Shown piece after piece: positions 37,597 through 46,044 of a stretch of 64,000 bases of DNA. The stretch spans positions 1 to 64,000 of the forward strand of contig CAVUKH010000008.1 in NCBI GenBank assembly GCA_963742035.1, read 5' to 3'. The number at the start of each line of letters is the position of its first letter. Position 1 is the stretch's first letter. Made by a program: the position numbers and the translations under genes. The notes under the pieces are model-generated. The model ran no database searches. It saw only the letters and a program-made list of their open reading frames with translations, and was not told the origin of the DNA. Source of the stretch: Bog-473 sp963742035. Its GTDB lineage: Bacteria; Actinomycetota; Acidimicrobiia; Acidimicrobiales; RAAP-2.

Positions 37597-38793
37597 TCAG
37601 GAAGGGAACTTGACGACCTCACTGAGCCGCTGCGGCTCGTCGGGAGGGGTCGGAATTCCCAGCTGAGGCTCATCTTCCTCGTCGTCCCCGTTCCCCCGGC
37701 GCAGCCCCGGGTGGAAGAAGGTGTAGAGCCCCACGCCCAGGGCGGCGGCACCGATCGGGATGAAGGCGTTGACCTGGTGCACGAACAGGGGAAAGAGCAG
37801 GAAGCTGGAGAGGATCGCCGTCCAGGCCCACAGGATGATGACGCTGCGCCGCGGGCCGTGGCCGAGACGGAGCAGGCGGTGGTGGATGTGCTCCTTGTCC
37901 GGGGTGTGGAACCCCGTCCCCCGTGCCGTGCGTCGGACGAAGGCGAACGCCATGTCGACCAGGGGGACGCCGAGAATCAGGATGGGGATGAACAGGGGGG
38001 CGAAGAAGAAGTAGGTCACGCCGCTGATGGGCACCGCGGTGGGGACCCGGCCGCCGATGACCATCGTCGAGGCCGCCATGAGCAGGCCGAGGAAGTGCGC
38101 GCCGGCATCACCCATGAAGAGGCGCGCCGGGTTGAAGTTGAACGGCAGGAAGCCCAGGCAGATCCCGCAGGCGGCGACGGCCACCAACGGCCCGATGTTG
38201 TCGCTCGGCAGCAGGCCGAGACCCATGAGGCGGATGCCGTAGAGCGCCAGGGCGCCCCCGCCGATCGCCACCACGCCGGCGGCCAGGCCGTCCAGGCCGT
38301 CGATGAGGTTGACGGCGTTGGTCAGCGCGATGACCCAGGCGGCGGTGATGAGCGGGACGATGCCCGGTGTCAGGACGAAGAACCCCGCCAGCGGGATCTT
38401 CAGCTCGTACATGGTGACGCCGCTGAAGTACAGGATGCTGGCGGCCAGGACCTGCCCGGCCATTTTGGCCGGGGCCGACATGTCGCGCACGTCGTCGATC
38501 AGGCCGACCGCGAACATGGCACCGGCCGCCAGCACGACGCCGGCCATTTCGGGCGAATCCTGGAAGATCGGCCGGAGCTGCGGCACCGACGCCGCGCCGA
38601 GCACGGCGACCATGAACCCGAGGAACATGGCGGCGCCCCCGCCGTACGGCGTCGGCTTCGTGTGGACCGTGCGGTCGCCGGGCTGGGCGACGTAGCCCAC
38701 CCGCAGCGCGATGCGCTTGGCCGGGACCGTCAGGGCGGCCGTCGCACCCGCCGCGATCACCAGCACCAGGCCGTACCAGCCGATGTCGGGCAC
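37597..38793 (-). CDS. wecA: Undecaprenyl-phosphate GlcNAc-1-phosphate transferase (WecA/TagO type)
   Basis: 398 residues, about 11 membrane spans. Family motifs are THTKP-like VHTKPTPYGGG, GLIDDVRDMSAPAKM (the Mg-binding DD), NAVNLIDGLDGLAAGV, FMGDAGAHFLG and the C-terminal HIHHRLLRLGHG. It transfers a sugar-1-phosphate from a UDP-sugar to undecaprenyl- or decaprenyl-phosphate, starting a cell-wall glycan such as the arabinogalactan linker or a teichoic acid. The exact glycan is unknown. It begins 3 bp after glyA. Confidence 0.92.
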   Translation of the reverse strand: MPDIGWYGLVLVIAAGATAALTVPAKRIALRVGYVAQPGDRTVHTKPTPYGGGAAMFLGFMVAVLGAASVPQLRPIFQDSPEMAGVVLAAGAMFAVGLIDDVRDMSAPAKMAGQVLAASILYFSGVTMYELKIPLAGFFVLTPGIVPLITAAWVIALTNAVNLIDGLDGLAAGVVAIGGGALALYGIRLMGLGLLPSDNIGPLVAVAACGICLGFLPFNFNPARLFMGDAGAHFLGLLMAASTMVIGGRVPTAVPISGVTYFFFAPLFIPILILGVPLVDMAFAFVRRTARGTGFHTPDKEHIHHRLLRLGHGPRRSVIILWAWTAILSSFLLFPLFVHQVNAFIPIGAAALGVGLYTFFHPGLRRGNGDDEEDEPQLGIPTPPDEPQRLSEVVKFPS

Positions 38794-38796
38794 GCG

Positions 38797-40080
38797 CTAG
38801 GCCAGGAGATCGGGGTACGGCGGGAAGGCGGCGCACAGGGTGGCGACCTCCGCGCGCACCGCGTCGATCTCGCCCTCGTCGGTCCGGGCCCGGAGCGTGC
38901 GCACGATGAGGTCGGCCACCAGGCGCATCTCGTCCGTCCCCATGCCCGCCGTCGTCTCGGCCGCCGTGCCCAGGCGCAGGCCCGAGGTGAGGAACGGTGA
39001 GCGCGGGTCGTCGGGAATGGTGTTGCGGTTGCAGGTGATGCCGGCCCGGTCGAGGACCTCCTGGGCCTCCTTCCCGGTCAGCTCCTGGTCGAAGGGCTGC
39101 AGGTCGACGAGCAACATGTGGTTGTCCGTCCCGCCCGAGACGAGCCGGAACCCGTGCCCGGCCAGGGCCGCGGCCAGGGCGGTGGCGTTGGCCACGACCT
39201 GCTCGGCGTAGAGGCGGAATTCCGGACGCGCCGCTTCGGCGAAGGCGACCGCCTTGGCGGCGATGACGTGCTCGAGCGGGCCGCCCTGCAGGCCGGGGAA
39301 CACGGCGCTGTCGATCTTCTTGGCCAGCTCCTCCCCGCACAAGATGGCGCCGCCCCGCGGGCCGCGCAGCGTCTTGTGGGTCGTCAGCGTGACGACGTCG
39401 GCCACGCCCACCGGGCTCGGGTGGGCTCCGCCGGCGATGAGGCCGGCGGGATGGGCGGCGTCGAACATGAAGCGGGCGCCGACCGAGTCCGCGATCTCGC
39501 GGAACGGCACGGGGTCGATCACCCGCGCGTAGGCCGTCGAGCCCGCCACAATGAGCGCCGGCTTCTCCGTCTTGGCGAGATGGGCCACCTGGTCGAAGTC
39601 GATGACCTCACCGGGATGGGCCGGGTCCGACGACGGTGGTGTGACGCCGTAGGACACGAACCGCCAGAACTTGGAGACGATGGAGGCGGGCGAGCCGTGT
39701 GTCAGGTGGCCGCCGTGGTCGAGGCGCATGGCGAGCACGGTCGCCCCCGGTTCGAGCAGGGCCTGGTAGGCCGCCAGGTTGGCGTTGGCCCCCGCGTGCG
39801 GCTGCACGTTGGCGTGCTCGGCCCCGAACAGCGCGGTGGCGCGGGTACGGGCCAGCTCCTCCACCTCGTCGATGACCCTGTTGCCCCCGTAGTACCGCCG
39901 TCCGGGGTAGCCCTCGGAGTACTTGTTCGTCAGCACCGAGCCCGAGGCGGCGAGCACGGCCGGTGACGTGAAGTTCTCGGAGGCGATCAGCTGCAGCGTG
40001 GTCTGCTGCCGGGTGAGCTCCTCCCCGACGAGGCGGGCCACCTCGGGATCGGCCTCCAGCGCGGTCTCGTCGCTCCTCAT
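38797..40080 (-). CDS. glyA: Serine hydroxymethyltransferase
   Basis: 427 residues from the ATG at 40080; the open frame extends far upstream but that part is antisense to the thiolase gene. IASENFTSPAVLAASGSVLT, NKYSEGYPGRRYYGG, VQPHAGANANLAAY and the PLP-lysine segment TTHKTLRGPRGG are all diagnostic. It converts serine and tetrahydrofolate to glycine and methylene-THF. It heads the glyA-wecA pair leading into the atp operon. Confidence 0.96.
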   Translation of the reverse strand: MRSDETALEADPEVARLVGEELTRQQTTLQLIASENFTSPAVLAASGSVLTNKYSEGYPGRRYYGGNRVIDEVEELARTRATALFGAEHANVQPHAGANANLAAYQALLEPGATVLAMRLDHGGHLTHGSPASIVSKFWRFVSYGVTPPSSDPAHPGEVIDFDQVAHLAKTEKPALIVAGSTAYARVIDPVPFREIADSVGARFMFDAAHPAGLIAGGAHPSPVGVADVVTLTTHKTLRGPRGGAILCGEELAKKIDSAVFPGLQGGPLEHVIAAKAVAFAEAARPEFRLYAEQVVANATALAAALAGHGFRLVSGGTDNHMLLVDLQPFDQELTGKEAQEVLDRAGITCNRNTIPDDPRSPFLTSGLRLGTAAETTAGMGTDEMRLVADLIVRTLRARTDEGEIDAVRAEVATLCAAFPPYPDLLA

Positions 40081-40239
40081 GGGGTCCCTTCGGCGCTGTG
40101 GTGGGGGGCGGCTCCGGCCGGCGCCGTCTGCTCCGGGGGGGACCCGGCGTGATGGGGGCCGGCGGCGGCGCGCATGAGGACCGAGTGTACCGGGGCACCG
40201 GGGAGGCCCCGGGGCGTCAGCCGGTACGCTCCCCGGTCC

Positions 40240-41805
40240 ATGGCTCTCGACCCGCGGACCCCGGTGGTGGTGGGCGTGGGCCAGGTGGCCACCCCACCGG
40301 ACGCCGGGCTCGATCCCACGGCGAGGCCCGAGCCGTTGGACCTCATGACGGCGGCGCTGCTCGCCGCGGCCGAGGACTGTGACGGCGTGGCGGCGGGCGG
40401 GGCGGCCCCGGCCGGACGGGCCCTGATCGGGCGCGCCGACAGCGTGCGGGTCGTGGCCTCGCTGGGCTGGTCCACCCCCGACCCGGCCCGCCTGGTGGCA
40501 GCGCGTCTCGGCTTCGCCGAGGGGGACGAGCCGGCCGAACTGATGGTCTCGTCCATCGGGGGCAACAACCCCGAGGCCCTCATGCACCATGCCTGTCTGG
40601 CCATCAGCCGGGGCGAACGCGAGGTCGTGCTGGTCACCGGGGCCGAGGCGATGTACGCCCGCGCCCTGGCGCGTCGGGACCCGGCCCGGCCCTGGTTGGC
40701 CTGGACCACCCAGCCGGAGGGGACACCGCCCGCCACCCTCTTCGGCGTGGAGAAGGCCGGTGCCACCGAGCTCGAGATGCAGCGCGGCGTCGTGCTGCCC
40801 ATTCACGCCTACCCCCTGTTCGAGAACGCGTTGCGCGCCGCCAACGGCTGGACCCTGCAGGAGCACCGCGCCCGCATCGGCACCCTGTGGTCGCGGGCCA
40901 GCGAGGTGGCGGCGGCCAACCCCCACGCGTGGATCCGCACCGCCCGCACCCCCGACGAGATCATCACCCCCGGCCCGGCCAACCGCATGGTGTCGTTCCC
41001 CTACCCCAAGCTCTGCACGGCCAACATGCAGGTCGACCAGGGCGCGGCGTTCATCGTGTGCTCGGTCGCCGCGGCGCGCGCCGCCGGCGTGCCCGAGGAG
41101 CGCTGGGTGTTCCCCCTGGCCGGGGCGGACGGCAACGACCACTGGTTCATTTCGGAGCGACCCGAGCTGCATCGCTCCCCCGCCATCCGGCTCGCCGGTG
41201 CCGCTGCGCTCGAACAGGCCGGCCTGGGGATCGACGACATCGCGTTCGTCGATCTCTACTCGTGCTTCCCCGTGGCGGTCCAGATGGCGGCCGGGGAGCT
41301 CGGTCTCGCTCTCGACGACCCCGGTCGACCTTTGACCCTGACGGGCGGACTCACGTTCGGCGGGGGGCCCGGCAACAACTACACGTCGCACGGCATCGCC
41401 CAGGCGGTCGGCGCGCTGCGCCGCGCACCGGACAGCGCGGCGCTCGTCAGCGGCCTGGGGTGGTACGCCACCAAGCATTCCCTGGGGGTGTACGCGTCGC
41501 GCCCACCGGCCCACGGCGGGGCCCGGCCGTTCGCCTGGCGGGACGTGCAACCGGCTGTCGACGCCCTGCCGCGTTGTGCCGTCGCTCCCGACGCCGTCGG
41601 GGCTGTCCGCGTCGAGACCTATACGGTGACCTTCGATCGGGACGGCACGGCCGAACGCGGCATTGTGGCCTGCCGCACCGGGGACGGCAGGCGGGCCTGG
41701 GGCAACCTGTCCGAGCCCGATGCGCTGGCGCTCCTGTGCACCGAGGAGGGCATCGGTCGCCGGGGCGACCTGGCGCCTGACGGCACCCTGACACTGACCG
41801 GTTAG
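40240..41805 (+). CDS. Thiolase-superfamily protein (acetyl-CoA acetyltransferase-like)
   Basis: 521 residues from the ATG at 40240. It opens RTPVVVGVGQVATPP and has MVSSIGGNNPEALMHHACLA at the place where thiolases carry the nucleophilic Cys. Here Gly-Gly-Asn-Asn stands instead. It continues with DLYSCFPVAVQMAAGELGL and GGPGNNYTSHGIAQAV. A roughly 120-residue C-terminal extension resembles the OB-like domain of the SCP-x/actinobacterial thiolase-like group. A normal thiolase mechanism is doubtful; a lyase- or carrier-type role is possible. First gene of the rightward catabolic block. Confidence 0.8.
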   Translation: MALDPRTPVVVGVGQVATPPDAGLDPTARPEPLDLMTAALLAAAEDCDGVAAGGAAPAGRALIGRADSVRVVASLGWSTPDPARLVAARLGFAEGDEPAELMVSSIGGNNPEALMHHACLAISRGEREVVLVTGAEAMYARALARRDPARPWLAWTTQPEGTPPATLFGVEKAGATELEMQRGVVLPIHAYPLFENALRAANGWTLQEHRARIGTLWSRASEVAAANPHAWIRTARTPDEIITPGPANRMVSFPYPKLCTANMQVDQGAAFIVCSVAAARAAGVPEERWVFPLAGADGNDHWFISERPELHRSPAIRLAGAAALEQAGLGIDDIAFVDLYSCFPVAVQMAAGELGLALDDPGRPLTLTGGLTFGGGPGNNYTSHGIAQAVGALRRAPDSAALVSGLGWYATKHSLGVYASRPPAHGGARPFAWRDVQPAVDALPRCAVAPDAVGAVRVETYTVTFDRDGTAERGIVACRTGDGRRAWGNLSEPDALALLCTEEGIGRRGDLAPDGTLTLTG

Positions 41806-41888
41806 CCGCACCGCAGCGCAGCGCACCGGCACCGCACCGCACCGGACGGGGCACGAGGGCCCCGCGCGACGAATCTAGGGTGCAGCCC

Positions 41889-42344
41889 ATGGCCTCCCCA
41901 CCGGACGAACGGGTGCCCGGCGTGCGCTTCGTCGTCTCCATGTACCGCGAGTTCGAACAGGTGGCGCGGCGGGGTGACCTCAGCATGGCGCAGTACCGCA
42001 CGCTCCTGTACCTGTTGGGCGGGTCCCGCCGCGCCGGCGAGCTGGCCGCGGCCAACGCGGTCACCAAACCGACGGTCTCGGCCATGATCACCAGCCTGCG
42101 CCAGCAGGGCTGGGTGACCGACGTCGTCGACGGGACCGACGACGGGCGGGTGACCCGGGTGGAGCTCACGCCGGCGGGCCGCTCCCGGCTGGCCCGCTTC
42201 GAGCAGGAGCTGGCGCAGCGGATGGAGGAGCTGCTGCCCGGGGTGGACCGCGCCGCCGTGCGGGGCTTCCTGCGCGACCTCGCCGCCGCGCTGGCCGAGA
42301 CCCGCGAGGAGCGCCTGGGCTCGGTCTTCGGGCCTGAGCCCTGA
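41889..42344 (+). CDS. MarR-family transcriptional regulator
   Basis: 151 residues; a GTG nine bases upstream is an alternative start. Winged helix: LSMAQYRTLLYLLGG, then LAAANAVTKPTVSAMITSLR (recognition helix) and GWVTDVVDGTDDGRVTRVEL (wing), ending TPAGRSRLARFEQELAQRM. MarR proteins are usually repressors released by a small aromatic or acyl ligand. A 22-bp palindrome over a promoter lies 55 bp downstream, in front of the amidohydrolase gene, and is the obvious target. Confidence 0.9.
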   Translation: MASPPDERVPGVRFVVSMYREFEQVARRGDLSMAQYRTLLYLLGGSRRAGELAAANAVTKPTVSAMITSLRQQGWVTDVVDGTDDGRVTRVELTPAGRSRLARFEQELAQRMEELLPGVDRAAVRGFLRDLAAALAETREERLGSVFGPEP

Positions 42345-42375
42345 TCCGCCACGACGGGCGGCCATGCTTGGGGTC

Positions 42376-42421
42376 TTGCCAGGGGATCGTGTCCGGCATA
42401 TAGTTCGATTGATCTAACTAT
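42376..42421 (+). promoter_or_regulatory. Promoter with overlapping MarR-type operator
   Basis: TTGCCA (42376-42381) and TATAGT (42399-42404) are separated by 17 bp, a near-consensus promoter. A palindrome ATAGTTCGAT-TG-ATCTAACTAT (42400-42421, 9 of 10 positions paired) begins inside the -10 box and covers the expected start point. It faces the amidohydrolase gene (ATG at 42455). Its AT-richness stands out. It is probably bound by the MarR protein encoded just upstream. Confidence 0.75.
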
Positions 42422-42454
42422 CTCCCGGCTCGCCGGGGAAGGTGGGGGCAGGAC

Positions 42455-44200
42455 ATGGCAGTGACTGCACACGACCTCGTGGTCCGGGGCGGTTCGGTGG
42501 CCGACGGCCTCGGGGGCGAGCCGCGCCCGGCCGATGTCGCCGTCGACGGCGGGACGATCACCGCCGTGGGCCCCGTCCCCGGGCGGGGCGCGGAGGAGAT
42601 CGACGCCGACGGGATGCTGGTGACCCCGGGCTTCGTCGACATCCACACGCACTACGACGGACAGGCGACCTGGGACGAGCGGATGACGCCGTCGAGCTGG
42701 CACGGTGTCACGACGGCGGTCATGGGCAACTGCGGCGTCGGCTTCGCACCGGTGCGACCCGATGCGCACCCGCGCCTCATCTCGCTCATGGAAGGGGTCG
42801 AGGACATTCCCGGCGCCGTGCTCGACGAAGGGATCGACTGGTCGTGGGAGAGCTTCGGCGAGTATCTCGCGGCGGTCGAGCGACGTCGCCACGACATCGA
42901 CCTCTGCGCCCAGCTTCCCCACGGTGCGCTCCGCCTCTACGTCATGGGCGAGCGAGCGGCCCGGCTCGAGGCGGCGACCCCCGAGGACGCCGCGGCGATG
43001 CGCACGCTGGCCACCGAGGCCCTGCGCGCCGGCGCGATCGGGTTCTCGACCTCGCGCACGCTGAACCACCGCACCGCCGGCGGGGACCCGACGCCGTCGC
43101 TGCGCGCCGGGACGGACGAACTCGAGGCCATCGCCCTCGGTGTGGCCGATGCCGGGCACGGCGTCGTGGAGTTGATCTCCGACTTCTGGCCCGACACCGA
43201 TGGTGAGTTCGAACTGGTGCGCGCCATGGTGGCGCGCACCGGCGTGCCCCTGTCGCTCTCCCTGGCCCAGAGTCATCGCCACCCCGAGGCCTGGCGCGAC
43301 CTGCTGCAGCGCATTGAGGACGCGGTCGCCGACGGCCTGCCGATCCGGGCCCAGGTGGCGCCCCGTCCGGTCGGTGTGCTGGTGGGGCTGCAGTCCTCCT
43401 ACCACCCCCTCCTCGCCCTCCCCTCTTACGCTGACCTGGTTGGCCGGCCCGTCGCCGAGCAGGCCCGTGCGCTGCGCGACCCGGACCGCCGGGCCCGGTT
43501 GCTGGCCGACCTCCAGGCCGGCGACGGGACCGGCGCGCGCGCCAGGCGGCCGGTCGACTACGGCCGGCTCTACCCGCTCGGCGACGTACCCGACTACGAG
43601 CCGGCGCCCGAGACGAGCGTGCTCCGGCTCGCCGCGGCCCGGGACGTCGAACCCGCCTCCCTGCTCCTCGACCTGCTCGCCGAGAACGACGGCAGAGCCT
43701 TCCTCTACTCCCCGTTCTCCAACTACGCCGACGGGAACCTCGATGCCTGCGGCGAAATGCTCGCCCATCCCCTCACCCTCTTGGGCCTGGGCGACGGGGG
43801 GGCCCACGTCGGCCTGATCTCCGACGCCAGCTTCCCGACCTACGCGCTGAGCCATTGGGCCCGTGATCGCTCGCACGGCCGCATGGAGGTGGGCCAGGTC
43901 GTCCGGCAACTGACGAGCGTCACGGCCGCGGCGGTGGGGCTGCAGGACCGCGGCGTTCTGGCCGAGGGCATGCGGGCGGACCTCAACGTCATCGACTTCG
44001 ACCACCTGGCCTGCGCCGTGCCGGTCATGGCCTACGACCTGCCCGCCGGCGGCAAGCGGCTCCTGCAGGGCGCCCGCGGCTACCGCGCCACCGTCGTGGC
44101 GGGCGCGGTCACGTACCGCGACGGCGAGCCCACCGGCGCCCTACCCGGGCGCCTCGTGCGGGGAGGGCGCGACACCGCCCGCACGCCGCTTGCCTCGTGA
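42455..44200 (+). CDS. D-aminoacylase-family amidohydrolase
   Basis: 581 residues. Metal-dependent amidohydrolase with the N-terminal beta-sandwich DLVVRGGSVADGLGG, the HxH motif VTPGFVDIHTHYDGQ, and VTTAVMGNCGVGFAP, whose Cys is a zinc ligand in D-aminoacylases. LTLLGLGDGGAHVG contains the catalytic Asp/His region, and a closing ADLNVIDFDHL follows. The family includes N-acyl-D-amino-acid deacylases and many uncharacterised hydrolases of amides or cyclic ureas. The substrate is unknown. Expressed from the operator-controlled promoter just upstream, probably together with the dioxygenase that follows. Confidence 0.85.
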   Translation: MAVTAHDLVVRGGSVADGLGGEPRPADVAVDGGTITAVGPVPGRGAEEIDADGMLVTPGFVDIHTHYDGQATWDERMTPSSWHGVTTAVMGNCGVGFAPVRPDAHPRLISLMEGVEDIPGAVLDEGIDWSWESFGEYLAAVERRRHDIDLCAQLPHGALRLYVMGERAARLEAATPEDAAAMRTLATEALRAGAIGFSTSRTLNHRTAGGDPTPSLRAGTDELEAIALGVADAGHGVVELISDFWPDTDGEFELVRAMVARTGVPLSLSLAQSHRHPEAWRDLLQRIEDAVADGLPIRAQVAPRPVGVLVGLQSSYHPLLALPSYADLVGRPVAEQARALRDPDRRARLLADLQAGDGTGARARRPVDYGRLYPLGDVPDYEPAPETSVLRLAAARDVEPASLLLDLLAENDGRAFLYSPFSNYADGNLDACGEMLAHPLTLLGLGDGGAHVGLISDASFPTYALSHWARDRSHGRMEVGQVVRQLTSVTAAAVGLQDRGVLAEGMRADLNVIDFDHLACAVPVMAYDLPAGGKRLLQGARGYRATVVAGAVTYRDGEPTGALPGRLVRGGRDTARTPLAS

Positions 44201-44240
44201 GGCGCGTCGACCGGACACCCCACCATGGAGAGGAGCAGAC

Positions 44241-45293
44241 ATGACAGCCGGAGCACTGCATGCACTGGAGCCCGCCGCCGAGTGGCGGGCCGCCGACATC
44301 GCCGATCCGGCGGACTGGACACTGCGCCTGAGCGCAGCCGACCACGCCGAGCTCGACGACGCCCTGGCCGTGGCCAAACAGAAGAGCGCGGACCCGTTGG
44401 AGCTCGGGCGCGACGACTTCCCTCTCGATCGGCTGGCAGCCAAGCTCGACGGCGTCATTGACACGCTTCTGGACGGACGCGGCTTCGCACGCATCGCCGC
44501 GCTCGACACCTCCCGCTACGGGGACGACGACCTCACACTGCTCTACTGGGGCATCGGGCTGCATCTCGGCGAGCCCTGGGCCCAAAACCAGCACGGCCAT
44601 GTCCTGGGCGACGTCACCGATCAGGGCAAGACGATCGACGACCCGACGGTACGCGGCAACGAGCTGGGCGGCATCGCGCTCGACTACCACACCGACGGGT
44701 CCGACCTGGTGGGCCTCCTGTGCCTCCGCGCGGCGCGAAGCGGCGGCCTCTCCTGCGTGGCCAACGCAGTGGCGATCCACAACCACCTGGTCCGCACCCG
44801 ACCGGACCTGGCCGCGGCGCTGTACGAGCCGCTGCCCTACGACGCGCGGGGCGAGCAGGCCGACGGCGCCCCCGCCTTCTACTCGGTGCCGGCGTTCACC
44901 GAGCACGCCGGGCGCCTCTTCGTGCGGTTCATCCCCCAGTACATCCTGGCGTCCCAGCGTCACCCCGAGGCACCCCGGCTCAGCCCCTTGGCCCGGGAGG
45001 CGATTGCGGCGGCCTCCGCGCTGGCGAACGACCCGGACTTCAACGTCTACATGGACCTGCAGCCGGGGGAGATGCAATTCATCAACAACTACCACGTGCT
45101 CCACGGCCGCACCGCCTACGAGGACGATGTGGCACACGGGCACAAGCGACACCTGAAGCGGCTGTGGCTGGCCACCTACGCGCTGACCGACCGGCCGCCC
45201 CACTTCGCCGCGCTCGGGCGGCGCAGCCACTGGGAGGCGCGGCGCTCGGTGAGCACGCTGCCGGCGGTCGAGAGGGTCGACGCGGCGCCCTGA
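44241..45293 (+). CDS. TauD/TfdA-like Fe(II)/2-oxoglutarate dioxygenase
   Basis: 350 residues; ATG at 44241 after AGGAG. The iron ligands appear as LDYHTDGSDLVGLLC (HxD) and a distal His in NYHVLHGRTAYED, with a following Arg-rich segment HLKRLWLATYAL for 2-oxoglutarate. The CysHxD-type jelly-roll plan and FINNYHVLHGR match the TauD/TfdA superfamily, especially the large uncharacterised group near gamma-butyrobetaine and clavaminate-type enzymes. It lies 40 bp after the amidohydrolase, likely in the same operon. Substrate unknown. Confidence 0.82.
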   Translation: MTAGALHALEPAAEWRAADIADPADWTLRLSAADHAELDDALAVAKQKSADPLELGRDDFPLDRLAAKLDGVIDTLLDGRGFARIAALDTSRYGDDDLTLLYWGIGLHLGEPWAQNQHGHVLGDVTDQGKTIDDPTVRGNELGGIALDYHTDGSDLVGLLCLRAARSGGLSCVANAVAIHNHLVRTRPDLAAALYEPLPYDARGEQADGAPAFYSVPAFTEHAGRLFVRFIPQYILASQRHPEAPRLSPLAREAIAAASALANDPDFNVYMDLQPGEMQFINNYHVLHGRTAYEDDVAHGHKRHLKRLWLATYALTDRPPHFAALGRRSHWEARRSVSTLPAVERVDAAP

Positions 45294-45305
45294 GGGGCGA
45301 CGGCG

Positions 45306-46040
45306 TCAGCCGGCGGCGGGCTTCTTCTTGCGCGAGAAGAGCTTGCGCCGCGTGCTCATCAACATCGTCCCTTCTATGAACGACGACGGCAACGCGCCCT
45401 CGCGCAGCACGCGGACAGGCGTCACCGTGGCGTCGACCACCGTCGGGGAGGGCCCCTCGCGCCGGCCACCGTCGACCACCAACGCCACGTCATCGGAGCG
45501 AAAGGCGTGTGCCACCTCCTCCGCCTCGGTGAAGCGCAACGGCACAATCCGCCACGGGCCGTGCTCGCGGCACAGGCGGCGCAACGCCCGTCCGTCGGGC
45601 ATGCCGACCACGACCGCCCAGTTGCCGTGCTCGGGCCCACCCTCGTCCGGGACGGCGCGTAACACAACGGGCGCACCGGCCTGGTCCTCTTCTTGGTCCT
45701 CTTCTCCGGGGCCATCGGCGGGCCCGGCCCTCGGAAGGAACACCTCGACCGGCCCGGGCCAACAGCGCTGGAGCAGCGACCCGAGCTCCTCGGTCCACCC
45801 GGAGGTCAGCGCCCGGACGTCGTCGATCTGCCCCACGGCGTAGTGGGGCCCGTCCGGGTCGGCCGCCAGCTCGACCAGCCTGGCCTCCTCCTCGACGGAG
45901 CCGGCCCGCACGGCGAGGCTGTAGCCGCCCACGTTGGGGACGGCCACAATGGCCCCGGCCCGCAGCGCGTCCACCACCGCGGCCGACCCCACCGCGACCA
46001 GCGGGGGCCCGGCTTCGTCTGACAGCGCGACGGCATCCAT
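45306..46040 (-). CDS. YrdC/Sua5-domain protein lacking catalytic motifs
   Basis: 244 residues. The YrdC fold is visible: ALRAGAIVAVPNVGGYSLAV (usual VAxPTDTVYGL), LLQRCWPGPVEVFLPR (FWPGPLTLVL) and LVVDGGRREGPSPTVVDATV with VLREGALP. The K.R motif (KxRP after the first strand) is replaced by YAVGQIDDV and the SANxSG motif by RFTEAEEVAH. An acidic insert (GEEDQEEDQ) lies mid-chain. Normal family members make threonylcarbamoyl-AMP for tRNA t6A. This one keeps the position after prmC but probably not the activity. Terminal Lys/Arg-rich tail. Confidence 0.75.
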   Translation of the reverse strand: MDAVALSDEAGPPLVAVGSAAVVDALRAGAIVAVPNVGGYSLAVRAGSVEEEARLVELAADPDGPHYAVGQIDDVRALTSGWTEELGSLLQRCWPGPVEVFLPRAGPADGPGEEDQEEDQAGAPVVLRAVPDEGGPEHGNWAVVVGMPDGRALRRLCREHGPWRIVPLRFTEAEEVAHAFRSDDVALVVDGGRREGPSPTVVDATVTPVRVLREGALPSSFIEGTMLMSTRRKLFSRKKKPAAG

Positions 46041-46044
46041 GTCC

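Noticed and set aside
40081..41832. Long N-terminal extension of glyA
   Set aside because: Serine hydroxymethyltransferase begins normally at the ATG at 40080; the upstream part is antisense to the thiolase-like gene.
41447..44005. Minus-strand open frame of 852 codons
   Set aside because: Antisense to the thiolase, marR and amidohydrolase genes, all of which have clear family motifs.
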